A DNA stretch of 64,000 nucleotides from Pseudomonas defluvii (GTDB taxonomy: Bacteria > Pseudomonadota > Gammaproteobacteria > Pseudomonadales > Pseudomonadaceae). The notes beneath the pieces were generated by a model, which was not told the DNA's origin, searched no databases, and saw only the letters and a list, made by a program, of their open reading frames with translations. The translations under genes were made by a program, and so were the position numbers. Shown one piece after another: positions 41,397-52,008 of the stretch. Numbering within the stretch: position 1 is the first letter of the stretch; each line of letters begins with the position of its first letter. The DNA is taken from NCBI RefSeq assembly GCF_001695625.1, contig NZ_MBPN01000018.1, positions 1 to 64,000 on the forward strand. The letters are read 5' to 3'.

Positions 41397-42416
41397 ATGG
41401 AGAACAATCAGCCCATTATCGTCAAGCGCGTCAAACGCTTTGACGCTGGCCATCACGGTGGCGCCTGGAAGATTGCGTTCGCCGACTTCGCGACGGCGAT
41501 GATGGCGTTCTTTCTGGTGCTCTGGCTGCTGTCGACGGCCACGCCGGAACAGAAGCTTGCCATCGCAGGTTACTTCAAGGACCCGATAGGGTTCTCTGAA
41601 AGTGGTACGCCGTACATTATCGACCTGGGCGGTTCGCCTCAGTTGGCCCCTGAAAAGACTATCAACCCTGAGGTGAAGTCCGAGCCAACGCCTGACACCA
41701 GCATCCAGCTGGATAAGGACAAGGTCGAAACCATGGCCGAACAGGTTGAGCGTGAGCGTCTGGAGTTGTTGCTGCAGGAACTGCAAAACAAGGTCGAAGA
41801 AAACCCGCAGCTACAGAAGTTCAAGGATCAGATCCTCTTCGAGATTACCCAGGACGGCCTGCGTATCCAGATCATGGATGCGGAAAACCGGCCGATGTTC
41901 GATTTGGGCAGTGCGCGCTTGCAGCCTTATTTCGAAGATATCCTGCTGGCCATGGCCGATACGATCAAGGCCGTACCGAACAAGATCAGCATCAGTGGCC
42001 ACACGGATGCCAAGCCGTTCGCCGGTACGGGTGATTTCGGTAACTGGGAGCTTTCTGCCAACCGTGCCAACGCCGCTCGGCGTGCGCTGGTGGCGGGCGG
42101 TTACCCGGACACCCAGGTCGCTCGGGTAGTGGGTTATGCGTCGTCGTCGCTGTTTGATCGCGCTAACCCGTTCAATCCGGTTAACCGTCGTATCGACATC
42201 ATCGTGCTGACCAAGAAGGCCCAGCGTGCGATGGAGGGTGAGCAGGCGCCTGCCGCGCCGGATGGCGCTCAGCCAGGTGGTGCACCGGTTTCGCCGGGCG
42301 GCTCCAGCGGTGCTACTGCACCAGAGCCCGAGCCCATGCAGCCACATGAACTGCGCCAGAAGCTGAACATCTTCGAGGATGGTGTGTTGAAGATGGACGA
42401 GCCGGGCAAACGTTAA
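41397..42416 (+). CDS. motB: Flagellar motor stator protein MotB
   Basis: A 339-residue stator subunit with a single membrane helix after GGAWKIAFADFATAMMAFFL, holding the proton-binding Asp30. A plug/linker region follows, then an OmpA-type peptidoglycan-binding domain (ISISGHTDAKPFAG, NWELSANRANAARRAL, NPVNRRIDIIV). The C-terminal 50 residues are Pro/Gly/Ala-rich. A strong terminator lies 14 bases after the stop. Confidence 0.97.
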   Translation: MENNQPIIVKRVKRFDAGHHGGAWKIAFADFATAMMAFFLVLWLLSTATPEQKLAIAGYFKDPIGFSESGTPYIIDLGGSPQLAPEKTINPEVKSEPTPDTSIQLDKDKVETMAEQVERERLELLLQELQNKVEENPQLQKFKDQILFEITQDGLRIQIMDAENRPMFDLGSARLQPYFEDILLAMADTIKAVPNKISISGHTDAKPFAGTGDFGNWELSANRANAARRALVAGGYPDTQVARVVGYASSSLFDRANPFNPVNRRIDIIVLTKKAQRAMEGEQAPAAPDGAQPGGAPVSPGGSSGATAPEPEPMQPHELRQKLNIFEDGVLKMDEPGKR

Positions 42417-42430
42417 GTCCAAGGTACTCA

Positions 42431-42464
42431 AAACGCCCGCGCAGAGCGATCTGCGCGGGCGTTT
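42431..42464. terminator. Bidirectional terminator between motB and rsgA
   Basis: A 14-bp perfect stem (42431-42444 with 42451-42464), flanked by A and T runs inside the arms, lies between convergent genes. Confidence 0.88.
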
Positions 42465-42492
42465 TGCTGTGTGCTGACGGGCTCGTTACTGC

Positions 42493-43524
42493 TTAGTAGC
42501 TGTCTTGCGGCAAGCTGGCAATGATCGAGCGGTAGCTGTTCATGCGCTGCTGCTGGATGCGCCCGTCTTCCAGTGCCTTGAGCAGGGCGCAGCCGGGTTC
42601 GCGATCATGCTTGCAGTCGCGGAAGCGGCAGGTGCCGAGCAGGTCATTGAACTCGATAAAGCCCGACTCGACATCAGCGCGGCTGACATGGCCCAGGCCG
42701 AACTCACGGATACCCGGTGAGTCGATCAGTTCGCCACCCCCGGGGAAGTGGAAGAGGCGGGCGGTCGTCGTGGTATGGGTGCCTTGGCCTGACCATTCGG
42801 ACAGCGCGCCAACACGGGCTTGCACCTCGGGTAGCAGGCTGTTGACCAGCGATGACTTGCCCACCCCCGACTGGCCGACGAACACACTGATATGGCCGTC
42901 GAGTTGGGACTGCAACTGTTGCATGCCGTCGCCATGGTGGGCCGAAACCTCCAGCAGCGGGTAACCCAGTTGCCGGTACACCGCCAGCAGTGCATTGAGT
43001 GCCGGGGCGTTCTGTTCGTCGATCAGGTCGGCCTTGTTCAGCAGGAGCAAGGGGCGAATGCCGGCGTGCTCGGCGGCTACCAGGTAGCGGTCGATCAGGT
43101 TGGCATGCGGTTCGGGCATTGGTGCGAAGACGATCACGATCAGGTCGACGTTGGCCGCCACCGGTTTCAGCTGGCCGCGCGAGTCTGGGCGGCACAGTTC
43201 GGTGCTGCGCGGCATTTGCGCCACGATCACGCCAATGCCCTGGTTGCCTGCGCGCCAGACGACGCGGTCGCCGGTTACCAGTGCTGGCAGGTTCGCGCGA
43301 AGGTGGCAACGAAAGACCTGGCCGACCTGTTCGCCGTCCTGGGCTTCGACTTCAACTTGTACGCCAAAGTGGGCGATTACCAGGCCCAGTTGCTCGGGCC
43401 CCAAGTCGCCACCTTCGAGTACCTCCATGGCTTGTTGTTCGCGTTTGGCGGCGCGTGCAGCGCGTTCGCCCTGGATTTTTTCGATACGCCAGTTTTGGCG
43501 ACGATTGAGCTGGCGTTTGGCCAT
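42493..43524 (-). CDS. rsgA: Small ribosomal subunit biogenesis GTPase RsgA
   Basis: A 343-residue circularly permuted GTPase that helps the late maturation of the 30S subunit. An OB-fold region comes first, then the G motifs [27 protein letters not shown] and [11 protein letters not shown], then a zinc-binding end [17 protein letters not shown]. The basic N-terminus ([16 protein letters not shown]) is usual. It is divergent from orn, as in E. coli. Confidence 0.97.
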   Translation of the reverse strand: MAKRQLNRRQNWRIEKIQGERAARAAKREQQAMEVLEGGDLGPEQLGLVIAHFGVQVEVEAQDGEQVGQVFRCHLRANLPALVTGDRVVWRAGNQGIGVIVAQMPRSTELCRPDSRGQLKPVAANVDLIVIVFAPMPEPHANLIDRYLVAAEHAGIRPLLLLNKADLIDEQNAPALNALLAVYRQLGYPLLEVSAHHGDGMQQLQSQLDGHISVFVGQSGVGKSSLVNSLLPEVQARVGALSEWSGQGTHTTTTARLFHFPGGGELIDSPGIREFGLGHVSRADVESGFIEFNDLLGTCRFRDCKHDREPGCALLKALEDGRIQQQRMNSYRSIIASLPQDSY

Positions 43525-43562
43525 GAAGGTTCCGTGCGGGAGGCAATATTAAATCGGTCTGG

Positions 43563-43590
43563 AGTTTAGCATGCTCCACTAGGCTAAACT
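43563..43590. promoter_or_regulatory. Inverted repeat between rsgA and orn
   Basis: AGTTTAGC (43563-43570) and GCTAAACT (43583-43590) are perfect inverted copies separated by 12 bases in the 93-base divergent gap. It may be an operator or simply the overlap of promoter elements. Confidence 0.4.
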
Positions 43591-43617
43591 GCGCAGCTAC
43601 GTTGAGGAGCACACTGT

Positions 43618-44160
43618 ATGCAGAACCCCCAGAACCTGATCTGGATCGATCTGGAAATGACCGGTCTGGACCCTGATCATGATGTCATCATCGAGATGGC
43701 CACGATTGTCACCGACAGTGACCTGAATACCCTGGCTGAAGGGCCGGTCATCGCGATCCATCACAGTGATGAGGTGCTGGCGCGCATGGACGAGTGGAAC
43801 ACCCGTACCCACGGCGCTTCGGGCCTGACTCAGCGTGTACGGGAGAGCAAGATCGACATGGCCGCCGCCGAAGCACAGACCCTGGCCTTCCTCGAGCAGT
43901 GGGTGCCGAAGGGCAAGTCGCCGATCTGTGGCAACAGCATCTGTCAGGACCGCCGCTTCCTCTACCGCCACATGCGTGAGCTGGAAAACTATTTCCACTA
44001 CCGTAATCTCGACGTCTCAACGCTCAAGGAGCTGGCCGCACGCTGGGCGCCTGAGGTCCGCGACAGTTTCAAGAAAGGTGGAACCCATCTGGCGCTGGAC
44101 GACATCCGCGAATCCATTGCCGAGCTGCGTCACTACCGCGAGCACTTCATCAAGTTCTGA
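43618..44160 (+). CDS. orn: Oligoribonuclease
   Basis: A 180-residue DEDDh exoribonuclease that degrades dinucleotides, including pGpG, the last intermediate of cyclic-di-GMP breakdown in Pseudomonas. The first motif is [11 protein letters not shown] (Asp11, Glu13); [11 protein letters not shown] near the end has the third acidic site, preceded by the catalytic His region. ATG 43618 follows GAGGAG. It is divergent from rsgA. Confidence 0.98.
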   Translation: MQNPQNLIWIDLEMTGLDPDHDVIIEMATIVTDSDLNTLAEGPVIAIHHSDEVLARMDEWNTRTHGASGLTQRVRESKIDMAAAEAQTLAFLEQWVPKGKSPICGNSICQDRRFLYRHMRELENYFHYRNLDVSTLKELAARWAPEVRDSFKKGGTHLALDDIRESIAELRHYREHFIKF

Positions 44161-44261
44161 TGCGGTGTGCACCCCGGGTGTGCGGATTATCCTCCGTGCG
44201 CCCCCTTTTGGTGCCGCGGGCAACTGGGTAGACTGCGCGCCCCTTTGCTCGGATCTGCACC

Positions 44262-44873
44262 ATGTTGTTGATGCTCTACTTGATTGCAATCACCGCTGAA
44301 GCCATGACGGGTGCGTTGTCGGCCGGTCGTCGCGGCATGGATTGGTTCGGCGTGGTGCTGATCGCCTGCATTACCGCACTGGGCGGTGGCTCGGTGCGGG
44401 ATGTACTGCTGGGGCATTACCCGCTGACCTGGGTCAAGCACCCCGAGTACCTGGTGCTGACCAGTGTTGCGGCGCTGGTCACTATCTTCATTGCCCCCTT
44501 GATGCGCCACCTGCGTTCGCTGTTCCTGGTGCTTGATGCGCTGGGGTTGGTGGCCTTCACCCTGATTGGCTGCATGACTGCCCTGGAAATGGGCCAGAGC
44601 TTTTTGGTTGCCTCGATCAGTGGGGTCATTACCGGGGTCTTCGGCGGCATCCTGCGCGACATCTTCTGCAACGACATCCCACTGATATTCCGTCGTGAGC
44701 TCTATGCCAGCGTCTCTTTCGCGGCGGCCTGGTGCTATCTGGCCTGCGTTGCGCTGGAGCTGCCAGGCGAGCAGGCCATTCTGCTCACCTTGTTCGGCGG
44801 CTTCCTGTTGCGCCTATTGGCCATTCGCTTTCACTGGGAAATGCCCAAGTTCCATTACAACGACGAGCAATGA
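44262..44873 (+). CDS. TRIC family cation channel protein (UPF0126, YicG-like)
   Basis: A 203-residue inner-membrane protein with about seven helices formed by two repeats. Each repeat has the Gly-rich motif: ALGGGSVRDVLLG and GVFGGILRDIFCNDIPLIFR. Prokaryotic TRIC proteins form trimeric cation channels. The stop codon touches the stop of the convergent queG with no gap. There is no obvious link to orn, 101 bases upstream. Confidence 0.88.
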   Translation: MLLMLYLIAITAEAMTGALSAGRRGMDWFGVVLIACITALGGGSVRDVLLGHYPLTWVKHPEYLVLTSVAALVTIFIAPLMRHLRSLFLVLDALGLVAFTLIGCMTALEMGQSFLVASISGVITGVFGGILRDIFCNDIPLIFRRELYASVSFAAAWCYLACVALELPGEQAILLTLFGGFLLRLLAIRFHWEMPKFHYNDEQ

Positions 44874-45956
44874 TCAAACCGACAGGGGTGACAACCGCTC
44901 GGCATGTTGCCTTAGCGCCCACTCGACGTGCTCGCGTACCAGATCGGAAGGGTAGTCGCGACGCGCCTTGAGGGCTTCCAGCACGGGAATGCTCGAGGGC
45001 GCGTTGCCCAGGCCCACGGCAAGGTTGCGCAGCCAGCGCTCATAGCCGGCCCGGCGCAACGGCGAGCCCTCGGTGCTGGCCAGGAATTTTTCTTCATCCC
45101 AGAGAAACAGCTCGGCCAACTCGGCGTTGTCCAGGTTGTGTCGAGGCTTGAAGTCGCGCTCTTCGGTTGGGCGAGCAAATCGGTTCCAGGGGCAGACAAT
45201 CTGGCAGTCGTCGCAACCGAAGACCCGGTTGCCAATGAGGGCGCGCAGGTCTTCGGGGATGGCGTTTTTCAGCTCGATGGTCAGGTAGGAAATGCAGCGT
45301 CGGGCATCCAGTACATAGGGGCCGACGAAGGCTTTGGTCGGGCAGATATCCAGGCAGGCACTGCAGCGACCACAATGCTCGCTGGTCTGTGCCGGGTCGA
45401 CGGGCAGTGGAATGTCGACGAACAGTTCGGCAAGGAAGAAGTAGCTGCCGGCCTTGCGGTTCAACAGCAGGGTGTTTTTGCCGATCCAGCCGAGCCCGGC
45501 CTGCTCGGCGATGGCTTTTTCCAGCACCGGGGCACTGTCGACAAAGGCGCGAAAGCCAAAGGGGCCAATAGCCTGCTGGACACGTTCGGCCAGTTGTTGA
45601 ACACGCTTGCGGACCAGCTTGTGATAGTCGCGGCCCAGGGCGTAGCGGGAAATGTACGCTTTTTCGGGTTGTGCCAGGCGTTGTGCCATCTGGGTGTCGC
45701 CCGGCAGGTAGTCCATGCGCAGCGAAACCACCCGTAGTGTACCGGGCACCAGTTCCTCAGGGTGCGAGCGCTTGCTGCCGTGGGCGCCCATGTAGTCCAT
45801 CTCGCCGTGGTAACCGGCTTCAAGCCAGCGCTCCAGGTGTTTTTCATGCTCGCCAAGTGCCACCCCGGCAATACCGACATGGGCAAAGCCAAGCTCGCGG
45901 CCCCATTCCTTGATGGATTGGGCCAGGGCGGGAAGATCAGTGACAGGAACAGGCAT
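44874..45956 (-). CDS. queG: Epoxyqueuosine reductase QueG
   Basis: A 360-residue cobalamin-dependent iron-sulfur enzyme for the last step of queuosine formation in tRNA. The catalytic Asp140 lies in FRAFVDSAP. Two [4Fe-4S] sites are visible: C195-x2-C198-x2-C201-x3-C205 (CGRCSACLDICP) and C248-x2-C251-x3-C255 (CDDCQIVCPWN). ATG 45956 is chosen; TTG 45965 is three codons upstream. It is divergent from nnrD. Confidence 0.96.
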   Translation of the reverse strand: MPVPVTDLPALAQSIKEWGRELGFAHVGIAGVALGEHEKHLERWLEAGYHGEMDYMGAHGSKRSHPEELVPGTLRVVSLRMDYLPGDTQMAQRLAQPEKAYISRYALGRDYHKLVRKRVQQLAERVQQAIGPFGFRAFVDSAPVLEKAIAEQAGLGWIGKNTLLLNRKAGSYFFLAELFVDIPLPVDPAQTSEHCGRCSACLDICPTKAFVGPYVLDARRCISYLTIELKNAIPEDLRALIGNRVFGCDDCQIVCPWNRFARPTEERDFKPRHNLDNAELAELFLWDEEKFLASTEGSPLRRAGYERWLRNLAVGLGNAPSSIPVLEALKARRDYPSDLVREHVEWALRQHAERLSPLSV

Positions 45957-46019
45957 GCTAAACAAGGCAATCAGGACTCAGGTGCGTATAATTCTGCCAG
46001 ACATCGGAGCCCAGTACGC

Positions 46020-46880
46020 ATGCCGCATACCAAACACATCGCAAAAGACGTGCTGACGCTTGAGGGCGACAGCCTGCCGTTGCTGGCAGCACGACCCGTT
46101 GATGCACATAAGGGCCAGTTTGGTCATGTGCTGGTAATCGGCGGGGATCGCGGTACCGGCGGTGCCGGGCTTCTGGCCGCAGAGGCTGCCCTGCGCTGTG
46201 GTGCCGGGCTGGTTTCACTGGCGACCCGTGGCGAACACCTGGCTGCAGCGCAGGCGCGGTTGCCGGAAGTGATGAGCCTGGGTGTGCAGTCGGCCAACCA
46301 GTTGATGGCGCCGTTGTCACGTGCCTCGGTGTTGGTGGTGGGGCCCGGTCTGGGGCAGGCGGCTTGGGGCCGTAGCCTGTTGTCAGCCCTTGTTGATGTG
46401 GCGTTGCCGCAGGTGTGGGATGCCGATGCATTGAACCTGTTGGCGCGCTCGCCCTTGTCGGTGCCCGCCCATAGCATTCTGACGCCGCATCCGGGTGAGG
46501 CCGCACGTTTGCTGGGTATCGCCACCGAAGCGGTGCAGGCGGATCGGGCCGGGGCGGCACGCAAGCTGGCACGCAAGTATGCGGCGGTGTGCATTCTCAA
46601 GGGCGCCGGCAGCCTGGTTGCCGCTCCGGATGGTCATCTGGCCATGTGTCAGCATGGGCATCCGGCCATGGCGACAGCAGGCTTGGGTGATGTGCTCAGT
46701 GGTGTGCTGGGGGCACTGCTGGCGCAGGGAATGGCGCCATGGCAGGCCGCCTGTCTGGGTGTTTGGTTGCATGCCCGTGCCGGAGAGCGGCAGGGTGAAA
46801 AAGGGCGTGGCCTGGCGGCCAGTGACCTGATTCCAGAGATTCGTCAGTTGTTGGAGGAGCATTCAGCGTGTCAGGTGTAA
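46020..46880 (+). CDS. nnrD: ADP-dependent (S)-NAD(P)H-hydrate dehydratase
   Basis: A 286-residue ribokinase-like enzyme that repairs hydrated NAD(P)H. Visible signatures are HVLVIGGDRGTGGAGLLAAE, VVGPGLGQ, ILTPHPGEAARLLG and GHPAMATAGLGDVLSGVLGA. Only the dehydratase domain is present; the epimerase (YjeF_N) domain fused in E. coli Nnr is missing. ATG 46020 has CGGAG about ten bases upstream; the frame is open back to 45762, but that is antisense to queG. It overlaps tsaE by 13 bases. Confidence 0.9.
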   Translation: MPHTKHIAKDVLTLEGDSLPLLAARPVDAHKGQFGHVLVIGGDRGTGGAGLLAAEAALRCGAGLVSLATRGEHLAAAQARLPEVMSLGVQSANQLMAPLSRASVLVVGPGLGQAAWGRSLLSALVDVALPQVWDADALNLLARSPLSVPAHSILTPHPGEAARLLGIATEAVQADRAGAARKLARKYAAVCILKGAGSLVAAPDGHLAMCQHGHPAMATAGLGDVLSGVLGALLAQGMAPWQAACLGVWLHARAGERQGEKGRGLAASDLIPEIRQLLEEHSACQV

Positions 46881-47338
46881 CCCTGTTTATGGCCGATGAG
46901 CAGGCCATGGTCGATTTCGGCGCACGTATTGCCGAGGTGACTGAAGGTCGCGGCGTGATCTTTCTCGAGGGCGACCTCGGGGCGGGCAAGACTACCCTGT
47001 CGCGCGGCATTATCCGTGGGCTTGGGCATCATGGCGCGGTGAAAAGCCCGACGTTCACCTTGGTTGAACCCTATGAGATAGGTGACAAGCGCGCCTTCCA
47101 CTTTGACCTATATCGTCTGGTCGATCCCGAAGAGCTCGAGTACATGGGCATTCGTGACTATTTTGATGATGACGCCCTGTGTCTGCTGGAGTGGCCCCAA
47201 AAGGGGGCGGGCATTTTGCCAAAGCCTGACCTGACCATTACCATAAGCCCACAAGCGGGCGGTCGTTCGCTGAACCTGTTGCCGCAGGGCTCGCGCGGCG
47301 AAGCCTGGTGTGTCGCTCTGGCCTTGGAATTCAAATAG
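46868..47338 (+). CDS. tsaE: tRNA threonylcarbamoyladenosine biosynthesis protein TsaE
   Basis: A 156-residue P-loop ATPase needed with TsaB, TsaC and TsaD to make t6A37 in tRNA. The Walker A motif is EGDLGAGKTTLSRG, and the core VKSPTFTLVEPYE and HFDLYRLVDPEELEYMGI is highly typical. The start is GTG 46868 with GGAGG eight bases upstream. It lies between nnrD and amiB, as in E. coli. Confidence 0.96.
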   Translation: MSGVTLFMADEQAMVDFGARIAEVTEGRGVIFLEGDLGAGKTTLSRGIIRGLGHHGAVKSPTFTLVEPYEIGDKRAFHFDLYRLVDPEELEYMGIRDYFDDDALCLLEWPQKGAGILPKPDLTITISPQAGGRSLNLLPQGSRGEAWCVALALEFK

Positions 47339-47353
47339 AAAATGGGGATAGGT

Positions 47354-48772
47354 ATGCGCATTCGCGCACTGGTTGCCGTCGTAGGACTATTGCTTACGGT
47401 CGTGACCGTTGACGCTTTGGCCGTCACTCAAGTCAAAAGCGTGCGTTTGTGGCGGGCGCCGGACAACACGCGGCTGGTATTCGACCTGTCGGGGCCTGTG
47501 CAGCACAGCGTATTCACGCTGAGTGCGCCGGATCGCCTGGTGATCGACATCAACGGCGCTACCATGGCCGCGCCGCTGTCGCTTCCCACTGCCAATACCC
47601 CGATTACCAGTGTGCGCTCGGCGCAACGTACCCCGACTGACCTGCGTGTGGTGATTGACCTTAGCAAGGCAGTCAACCCCAAGAGTTTCATTCTGGCTCC
47701 GAATCAGCAGTACGGTAACCGCCTGGTGGTGGACCTGTTCGATCAGGACGCCGATACCTCGCCGTCGACGCCAGCACCGCCGCCGACCACTGCAACCGCG
47801 CCTGCCGTTCCGGTCACGCCTGCGCAGCCTGCGATCAAATTGCCGCCGGTACCGAACGGCAAGCGCGATATTGTCATCGCCATCGATGCCGGTCACGGCG
47901 GTGAAGACCCGGGCGCCTCGGGCTCGCGTGGCCAGCATGAGAAAGACATTGTCCTGGCGATCGCCAAGGAACTGCAGCGCCAGATCAATACCGAGAAGGG
48001 CTTTCGCGCCGAACTGACCCGTACCGGCGACTACTTCATCCCGCTGCGTAAACGTACCGAGATTGCCCGCAAGAAAGGCGCCGACCTGTTCATTTCGATC
48101 CACGCCGACGCGGCGCCCTCCACGGCAGCTTTCGGTGCCTCGGTGTTTGCCTTGTCCGACCGTGGTGCGACGTCGGAAACCGCGCGCTGGCTGGCGGACA
48201 GCGAGAACCGTTCCGACCTGATCGGTGGTGCCGGTAACGTCAGCCTGGACGACAAGGACCGCATGCTTGCCGGCGTACTGCTCGACCTGTCGATGACCGC
48301 CTCGCTGAGTTCCAGCCTGAACGTTGGGCAAAAGGTGCTGGGTAACATTGGCCGTATCACCCCGTTGCACAAGCGTCGGGTTGAACAGGCAGGCTTCATG
48401 GTGCTGAAGTCGCCGGATATCCCGTCGATCCTCGTGGAAACCGGGTTTATCTCTAACGCCAACGAGGCGTCCAAGCTGGCCACGCCTAGCCATCAGCAGT
48501 CGCTGGCGCGTTCTATCCACAGTGGCGTGCGGCAGTTCTTCCAGCAAAACCCGCCGCCGGGCACCTATGTGGCCTGGCTGCGTGACAGCGGCAAGATCGC
48601 CCAGGGGCCACGTGAACATGTGGTGCGTCCTGGCGAAACGCTGGCGATGATTGCCGTGCGTTATCAGGTCAGCGTGGCGACGCTGCGCAGTGCCAACAGC
48701 CTCAAGACCGATGAACTGAAGGTTGGTCAGAACCTGGACATTCCCAGTGCCACCCTGGCGGCCCAGCAATGA
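47354..48772 (+). CDS. amiB: N-acetylmuramoyl-L-alanine amidase AmiB
   Basis: A 472-residue periplasmic cell-wall amidase for daughter cell separation. A signal peptide ([23 protein letters not shown]) is followed by an AMIN domain (about 25-130), a Pro/Thr linker, the zinc-dependent amidase domain from about residue 173 ([16 protein letters not shown]) and a C-terminal LysM domain (about 422-468). ATG 47354 follows GGGATAGG. ATG 47342 is an alternative. The end overlaps mutL by 4 bases (ATGA). Confidence 0.95.
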   Translation: MRIRALVAVVGLLLTVVTVDALAVTQVKSVRLWRAPDNTRLVFDLSGPVQHSVFTLSAPDRLVIDINGATMAAPLSLPTANTPITSVRSAQRTPTDLRVVIDLSKAVNPKSFILAPNQQYGNRLVVDLFDQDADTSPSTPAPPPTTATAPAVPVTPAQPAIKLPPVPNGKRDIVIAIDAGHGGEDPGASGSRGQHEKDIVLAIAKELQRQINTEKGFRAELTRTGDYFIPLRKRTEIARKKGADLFISIHADAAPSTAAFGASVFALSDRGATSETARWLADSENRSDLIGGAGNVSLDDKDRMLAGVLLDLSMTASLSSSLNVGQKVLGNIGRITPLHKRRVEQAGFMVLKSPDIPSILVETGFISNANEASKLATPSHQQSLARSIHSGVRQFFQQNPPPGTYVAWLRDSGKIAQGPREHVVRPGETLAMIAVRYQVSVATLRSANSLKTDELKVGQNLDIPSATLAAQQ

Positions 48773-50664
48773 ATACCAGCGCTCGAATCGAGCTGCTTAG
48801 CCCTAGGCTCGCCAACCAGATTGCCGCCGGTGAAGTTGTTGAGCGTCCGGCTTCGGTGATCAAGGAACTGTTGGAGAACAGTCTTGATTCCGGCGCCCGG
48901 CGTATCGATGTGGACGTGGAGCAGGGTGGGGTCAAACTGCTGCGCGTGCGTGATGACGGTAGCGGTATCTCTGCCGATGATCTGCCACTGGCGCTGGCAC
49001 GCCACGCTACCAGCAAGATTCGCGACCTCGAAGACCTGGAACGGGTAATGAGCCTGGGTTTTCGCGGTGAGGCGCTGGCGTCGATCAGCTCGGTTGCACG
49101 CCTGACCCTGACCTCGCGCACCCGTGACGCCGACCAGGCCTGGCAGGTCGAAACCGAGGGGCGCGACATGGCGCCAAGGGTGCAGCCTGCGGCGCATCCG
49201 GTAGGAACGTCGGTGGAAGTCCGGGACCTGTTCTTCAATACGCCGGCCCGGCGCAAGTTCCTCAAGACTGAAAAGACCGAATTCGATCACCTTCAGGAAG
49301 TCATCAAGCGCCTTGCGCTGGCACGTTTCGATGTGGCGTTCCACTTGCGCCATAACGGCAAGACCATCCTGAGCCTGCATGAGGCCAATGACGATGTGGC
49401 TCGGGCGCGGCGCGTTGCCGCGGTTTGCGGCCCCGCGTTCCTTGAGCAGGCGTTGCCGATCGAGATCGAGCGTAACGGCTTGCACCTGTGGGGCTGGGTC
49501 GGCTTGCCGACCTTCTCCCGCAGCCAGGCAGACCAGCAGTATTTCTTCGTCAACGGTCGGGCCGTGCGCGACAAGCTGGTGGCTCATGCGGTACGCCAGG
49601 CCTACCGCGACGTGCTGTTCAACGGCCGGCATCCGACCTTTGTGCTGTTCTTCGAAGTTGACCCTACGGGTGTCGACGTCAACGTGCATCCAACCAAGCA
49701 CGAAGTACGCTTCCGTGACGGCCGTATGGTGCATGACTTCCTCTACGGCACGTTGCACCGGGCGCTGGCTGATGTTCGTCCGGAAGATCAGGTGGCGGCG
49801 CCTGCGGCAGTGCCTGAAGCGATTCGGCCGAGTGGGCTGGCGGCGGGCGAGTTTGGTCCTCAGGGCGAGATGCGCCTGGCGGCCAACCTGCTCGAGCAGC
49901 CTGTGGCCGAGCCTGTGTCTCGTCCGGCCGGCAGTGGTTCGGGTGCCGGTTACGGGTATCAGTACACCCCGCGCCCTGCTTCGCCGATGCCAACGGCGGA
50001 AACCCAGAGTGTCTACCGCGAGTTCTTTGCCCCTCTGCCCGAAACTGCAGCGGTCGCCTTGCCGGAAGGCCAGGGCGACATTCCGCCGTTGGGCTATGCC
50101 CTGGCCCAGCTCAAGGGTATCTATATCCTGGCCGAAAACGCTCAGGGGCTGGTGCTGGTGGACATGCATGCGGCCCATGAGCGGATCATGTATGAGCGCC
50201 TGAAAATCGCCATGGCCAGTGAGGGGCTTAGTGGGCAGCCACTGTTGGTGCCGGAGTCGCTGGCATTGAGTCAGCGTGAGGCTGACTGTGCTGAAGAGCA
50301 TGCCCAGTGGTTCCAGCGCCTGGGCTTCGAGTTGCAGCGCCTTGGCCCGGAAACCCTGGCAATCCGGCAAATTCCGGCCTTGCTCAAGCAGGCTGAAGCC
50401 AATCGCCTGGTTCAGGATGTCTTGGCCGACCTGATGGAGTACGGCACCAGTGACCGTATTCAGGCACACTTGAACGAGTTGTTGGGCACCATGGCCTGTC
50501 ATGGCGCGGTGCGTGCCAATCGCCGCCTGGCGGTGGCAGAAATGAATGGCTTGCTGCGCGATATGGAAAACACCGAGCGCAGCGGTCAATGTAACCATGG
50601 TCGTCCGACTTGGACCCAATTGGGCCTGGATGACCTGGACAAACTGTTCTTGCGTGGTCGTTGA
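48769..50664 (+). CDS. mutL: DNA mismatch repair protein MutL
   Basis: A 631-residue mismatch repair protein. The N-terminal GHKL ATPase has [27 protein letters not shown] and [12 protein letters not shown]. The C-terminal dimerisation domain carries the endonuclease metal motif as [12 protein letters not shown], near residue 465 (family DQHA-x2-E-x4-E), so nicking activity is expected, as shown for P. aeruginosa MutL. A variable linker lies at about 340-430. It is co-translated with amiB and miaA. Confidence 0.97.
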   Translation: MNTSARIELLSPRLANQIAAGEVVERPASVIKELLENSLDSGARRIDVDVEQGGVKLLRVRDDGSGISADDLPLALARHATSKIRDLEDLERVMSLGFRGEALASISSVARLTLTSRTRDADQAWQVETEGRDMAPRVQPAAHPVGTSVEVRDLFFNTPARRKFLKTEKTEFDHLQEVIKRLALARFDVAFHLRHNGKTILSLHEANDDVARARRVAAVCGPAFLEQALPIEIERNGLHLWGWVGLPTFSRSQADQQYFFVNGRAVRDKLVAHAVRQAYRDVLFNGRHPTFVLFFEVDPTGVDVNVHPTKHEVRFRDGRMVHDFLYGTLHRALADVRPEDQVAAPAAVPEAIRPSGLAAGEFGPQGEMRLAANLLEQPVAEPVSRPAGSGSGAGYGYQYTPRPASPMPTAETQSVYREFFAPLPETAAVALPEGQGDIPPLGYALAQLKGIYILAENAQGLVLVDMHAAHERIMYERLKIAMASEGLSGQPLLVPESLALSQREADCAEEHAQWFQRLGFELQRLGPETLAIRQIPALLKQAEANRLVQDVLADLMEYGTSDRIQAHLNELLGTMACHGAVRANRRLAVAEMNGLLRDMENTERSGQCNHGRPTWTQLGLDDLDKLFLRGR

Positions 50665-50665
50665 T

Positions 50666-51640
50666 ATGCCTGCTTCCAGGCCGCCGGCAATTTTTCTGAT
50701 GGGCCCGACTGCCGCGGGCAAGACCGATCTGGCCATCGAACTTACAAAAGTATTGCCCTGCGAACTGATCAGCGTTGACTCTGCGCTGGTCTATCGCGGT
50801 ATGGATATCGGCACGGCCAAGCCGTCCAAGGATATTCTGGCGGCTCACCCGCATCGCCTGATCGACATTCTGGACCCCGCCGAGAGCTATTCGGCCGCGG
50901 ACTTCCGGCGCGATGCCCTGGAAGCCATGGCTGAAATCACTGCGCGGGGCAATATCCCGCTGTTGGTGGGCGGTACCATGTTGTACTACAAGGCGCTGCT
51001 CGAAGGGTTGGCTGATATGCCGCCCGCCGATCCGCAGGTGCGGGCGGAAATCGAAGACGAAGCCCAGCGCCTTGGATGGCAAGCCCTGCACGATCAACTG
51101 GCGGCCATCGATCCGGTATCGGCGGCGCGTATTCATCCCAATGATCCGCAGCGGCTGATGCGTGCGCTGGAGGTCTATCGGGTCAGCGGCTTGAGCATGA
51201 CGGCCCATCGAGAGCGTCAATCTGCGCAAAGTAGCGTACTAGGCGCGTCGGGACAGGGGCAATTGCCCTATACTGTCGCCAGTTTGGCGATCGCACCGAA
51301 GGACCGGCAGGTTCTGCATGAGCGAATTGCACTGCGCTTTGGTCAAATGTTGGAACAGGGCTTCGTTGATGAGGTCCGATTGCTGCGTGCCAGAAGTGAC
51401 TTGCATGCCGGATTGCCGTCTATACGAGCAGTCGGTTATCGCCAGGTATGGGATCATCTCGATGGCAAGTTGACTTCAGTTGAAATGCAGGAGCGCGGCA
51501 TTATTGCCACTCGCCAGTTGGCGAAGCGGCAGTTTACCTGGTTGCGTAGTTGGGCTGATCTGCACTGGCTGGATAGCCTGGCTTGCGACAATCTGTCTCG
51601 CACCTTGAAATACTTGGGATCGGCCTCCATATTGAGCTGA
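50666..51640 (+). CDS. miaA: tRNA dimethylallyltransferase MiaA
   Basis: A 324-residue enzyme that adds an isopentenyl group to A37 of tRNAs reading U-starting codons. It has the P-loop [17 protein letters not shown], then [17 protein letters not shown] and [22 protein letters not shown] 50666 is one base after the mutL stop. The frame is open further upstream inside mutL, but that part is not homologous. hfq follows after 95 bases. Confidence 0.96.
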   Translation: MPASRPPAIFLMGPTAAGKTDLAIELTKVLPCELISVDSALVYRGMDIGTAKPSKDILAAHPHRLIDILDPAESYSAADFRRDALEAMAEITARGNIPLLVGGTMLYYKALLEGLADMPPADPQVRAEIEDEAQRLGWQALHDQLAAIDPVSAARIHPNDPQRLMRALEVYRVSGLSMTAHRERQSAQSSVLGASGQGQLPYTVASLAIAPKDRQVLHERIALRFGQMLEQGFVDEVRLLRARSDLHAGLPSIRAVGYRQVWDHLDGKLTSVEMQERGIIATRQLAKRQFTWLRSWADLHWLDSLACDNLSRTLKYLGSASILS

Positions 51641-51735
51641 GTCCTTGCAATTGCCGTCTATCCTTGGGGTGGGGCGGCCTGAGCCATCAGTTTTTTTGAA
51701 TTTTCTTACTATTGATCCTTACAGGAGTGCGGCAC

Positions 51736-51996
51736 ATGTCAAAAGGGCATTCGCTACAAGACCCTTACTTGAATACTTTGCGAAAAGAAAAGGTCGGGGT
51801 CTCGATCTATCTGGTCAACGGCATCAAACTGCAAGGCACGATCGAATCGTTTGACCAATTCGTGATTCTGCTGAAGAACACCGTCAGCCAAATGGTTTAC
51901 AAGCACGCTATCTCGACAGTGGTTCCAGTGCGTCCAATCCGTCTGCCAAGCGCAGCTGATGCCGAACACGGTGACGCTGAGCCAGGTAACGCCTGA
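51736..51996 (+). CDS. hfq: RNA-binding protein Hfq
   Basis: An 86-residue Sm-like hexameric RNA chaperone. [39 protein letters not shown] and [10 protein letters not shown] are the Sm1 and Sm2 parts. The C-terminal tail is short, as in Pseudomonas. ATG 51736 follows AGGAG. A T-rich stretch upstream (51690-51720) may hold its own promoter within the run from miaA to hflX. Confidence 0.98.
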   Translation: MSKGHSLQDPYLNTLRKEKVGVSIYLVNGIKLQGTIESFDQFVILLKNTVSQMVYKHAISTVVPVRPIRLPSAADAEHGDAEPGNA

Positions 51997-52008
51997 TAGG
52001 AGTCTGCT

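Noticed and set aside
45762..46019. 86-codon extension of nnrD that might hold the missing epimerase domain
   Set aside because: It is antisense to queG and shows no YjeF_N motif.
48727..50736. 669-codon minus-strand frame opposite mutL
   Set aside because: Shadow of mutL; composition is that of a mirrored coding frame.
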